From Rhodococcus sp. IITR03 (GTDB lineage Bacteria > Actinomycetota > Actinomycetes > Mycobacteriales > Mycobacteriaceae), in the NCBI GenBank assembly GCA_001017865.1, contig LATQ01000341.1, forward strand, positions 1 through 16,583: DNA of 16,583 nt. Direction: 5' to 3'. Of this stretch, positions 15,656 through 16,583 are shown piece by piece; position 1 is the first letter of the stretch, and each line of letters starts with the position of its first letter. A program made the translations under genes and the position numbers. The notes under the pieces were generated by a model, which searched no databases, had not been told where the DNA came from, and was given only the letters and a program-made list of their open reading frames with translations.

Positions 15656-16583
15656 GTGAAACTTCGCACCCAGGTACTTCTGCTCCAGTCCGCGGTGGTG
15701 GCGGTGGCGCTCGGCATCGGATTCACGGTGTTCGCCACCACCACCGAGGACCGAGTCACCGACGAGCACGGTCAGCGCGCGCTCGCGATCGCACGGTCGG
15801 TGTCCGCGGACCCGACCGTGCGGGACGAGGTCGCACGCTATTCGGCCGCCGACGACGGGGTGGTCTCCCCGGACAACCCGGAACTCGCATCCGGTGCGGT
15901 GCAGCAGGCCGCCGAGGCGGTCCGCACCGCCACCGGAGCGTTGTTCGTCGTGGTCACCGACGACCAGGGGCTCCGGCTCGCGCATCCCGATCCGGAGCAG
16001 CTCGGCCGGAGGGTGAGCACCGATCCCACCGAGGCACTCGCCGGACGCGAGGTCGTGACCAGCGAGTCGGGCACGCTCGGCGATTCCGTGCGGGCCAAGG
16101 TGCCGGTGACCGATCCCGCCTCGGGCAGAGTGGTCGGGGAGGTGAGCGTCGGCATCGCCACCGACCGGGTGCGCGCCGACCTGCGCAGCGACCTCGCCGA
16201 TGCCGTCCTGATCGCGCTCGCGGCACTCGGGTGCGGTGCTGTCGGATCGTTGCTGCTCGCCAACCGCTGGAAGCGGCTCACTCTGGGACTCGAACCCGAA
16301 CAGCTCACCGAGCTGGTCCGCGAACAGGAGGTCGTGCTGCACGGGATCTCCGACGGGGTCGTCGGCACCGACGCCCGCGGCAACGTCACCGTCGTCAACG
16401 CCGAGGCGCGTCGCCTGCTCGATCTCGACGACGGGATCGGCCGCAACGTCGGTCCCGACGACGGAATCGGCAACAGTGTCGACACCCTCGGCATGACCCC
16501 GCGGCTGCTCGACGTGCTGCGCTCCGCGGACGGCATCCCGGTCGCGGCGACCACGGCGACCGGGTCGTCGTCGGCGTCTCAGC
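15656..16583 (+). CDS. CitA/DcuS-type sensor histidine kinase (partial, runs off the end)
   Basis: GTG 15656 follows GGGAG. TM1 is VLLLQSAVVAVALGIGFTVF (about residues 7-26). The extracytoplasmic sCache/PAS sensor (about 30-180) has the citrate/C4-acid sensor hallmarks HPDPEQLGRRV (from H110), ALAGREVVTSESGTLGDSV and RVVGEVSVGI. TM2 is about 182-203 (AVLIALAALGCGAVGSLLLA). A cytoplasmic PAS begins EQEVVLHGISDGVVGTDARG. The kinase domain lies beyond the window. The frame breaks at 16551-16552, where one lost C restores VAATHGDRVVVGVS. Its placement behind a CitMHS carrier suggests it senses the carried citrate-like substrate and, with an off-window response regulator, controls that carrier. 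Confidence 0.87.
   Translation, partial: MKLRTQVLLLQSAVVAVALGIGFTVFATTTEDRVTDEHGQRALAIARSVSADPTVRDEVARYSAADDGVVSPDNPELASGAVQQAAEAVRTATGALFVVVTDDQGLRLAHPDPEQLGRRVSTDPTEALAGREVVTSESGTLGDSVRAKVPVTDPASGRVVGEVSVGIATDRVRADLRSDLADAVLIALAALGCGAVGSLLLANRWKRLTLGLEPEQLTELVREQEVVLHGISDGVVGTDARGNVTVVNAEARRLLDLDDGIGRNVGPDDGIGNSVDTLGMTPRLLDVLRSADGIPVAATTATGSSSASQ

Noticed and set aside
14815..15759. Long minus-strand open frames opposite the citrate transporter and kinase
   Set aside because: Composition is His/Asp/Arg-rich antisense type, with no recognisable domain, while the plus strand encodes clear CitMHS and sensor-kinase sequence.

Overview
The window is high-GC DNA with GTG starts, actinobacterial promoter elements and terminators without U-tracts. 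The gene content includes a latex-clearing protein of the Rhodococcus/Gordonia type, a DUF3239-like membrane protein and an F420-type oxidoreductase. It looks like chromosomal DNA of a mycolic-acid actinomycete, most likely Rhodococcus; this is inferred from gene content, not from a database search.

Layout. 1-585 (-): an ECF41/SigJ-type sigma factor cut by the window edge. 688-1822 (+): a GyrI-like small-molecule-binding protein translationally coupled to a Nudix hydrolase. 1804-3920: a TetR regulator (-) divergent from lcp (+), the haem oxygenase that cleaves poly(cis-1,4-isoprene), with a 21-bp inverted repeat between them. 3932-3964: a strong hairpin separating lcp from the convergent next block. 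3975-10501: a reactive-sulfur (persulfide) detoxification locus. Its minus strand carries DUF302, a CstR-like repressor, a single-domain rhodanese, a TauE/SafE exporter, a rhodanese-DUF2892 protein and a second CsoR/CstR-family protein. Its plus strand carries a CstB-like persulfide dioxygenase-rhodanese fusion, a thioredoxin, a 57-residue Cys-rich protein and an MFS transporter. 10505-13970: a patatin-like hydrolase (-), an LLM/F420-type oxidoreductase (+), a GNAT acetyltransferase (-) and a DUF3239-like membrane protein (-). 14241-16583 (+): a CitMHS-type citrate transporter followed by a CitA/DcuS-type sensor kinase that runs off the end.

The sulfur locus is the most interesting part. Five near-identical ATACCCC-GGGGTAT pseudo-palindromes lie at its control regions. 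Two of them fill the -35/-10 spacer of two promoters with the same geometry (18-bp spacers), one driving each arm. In the proposed scheme, persulfide inactivates CstR, both arms are derepressed, the CstB-like enzyme oxidises persulfide, rhodaneses and thioredoxin move sulfane sulfur, and TauE (perhaps also the MFS protein) exports sulfur oxyanions. The second CsoR/CstR paralogue lacks the first of the two sensing cysteines.

A caution applies throughout. Eleven of 21 genes contain frame breaks that are repaired by restoring a single G or C, usually in a short G/C run. The pattern is uniform and fits base-dropping sequence error better than gene decay, so I annotate these as full genes with their break points noted.
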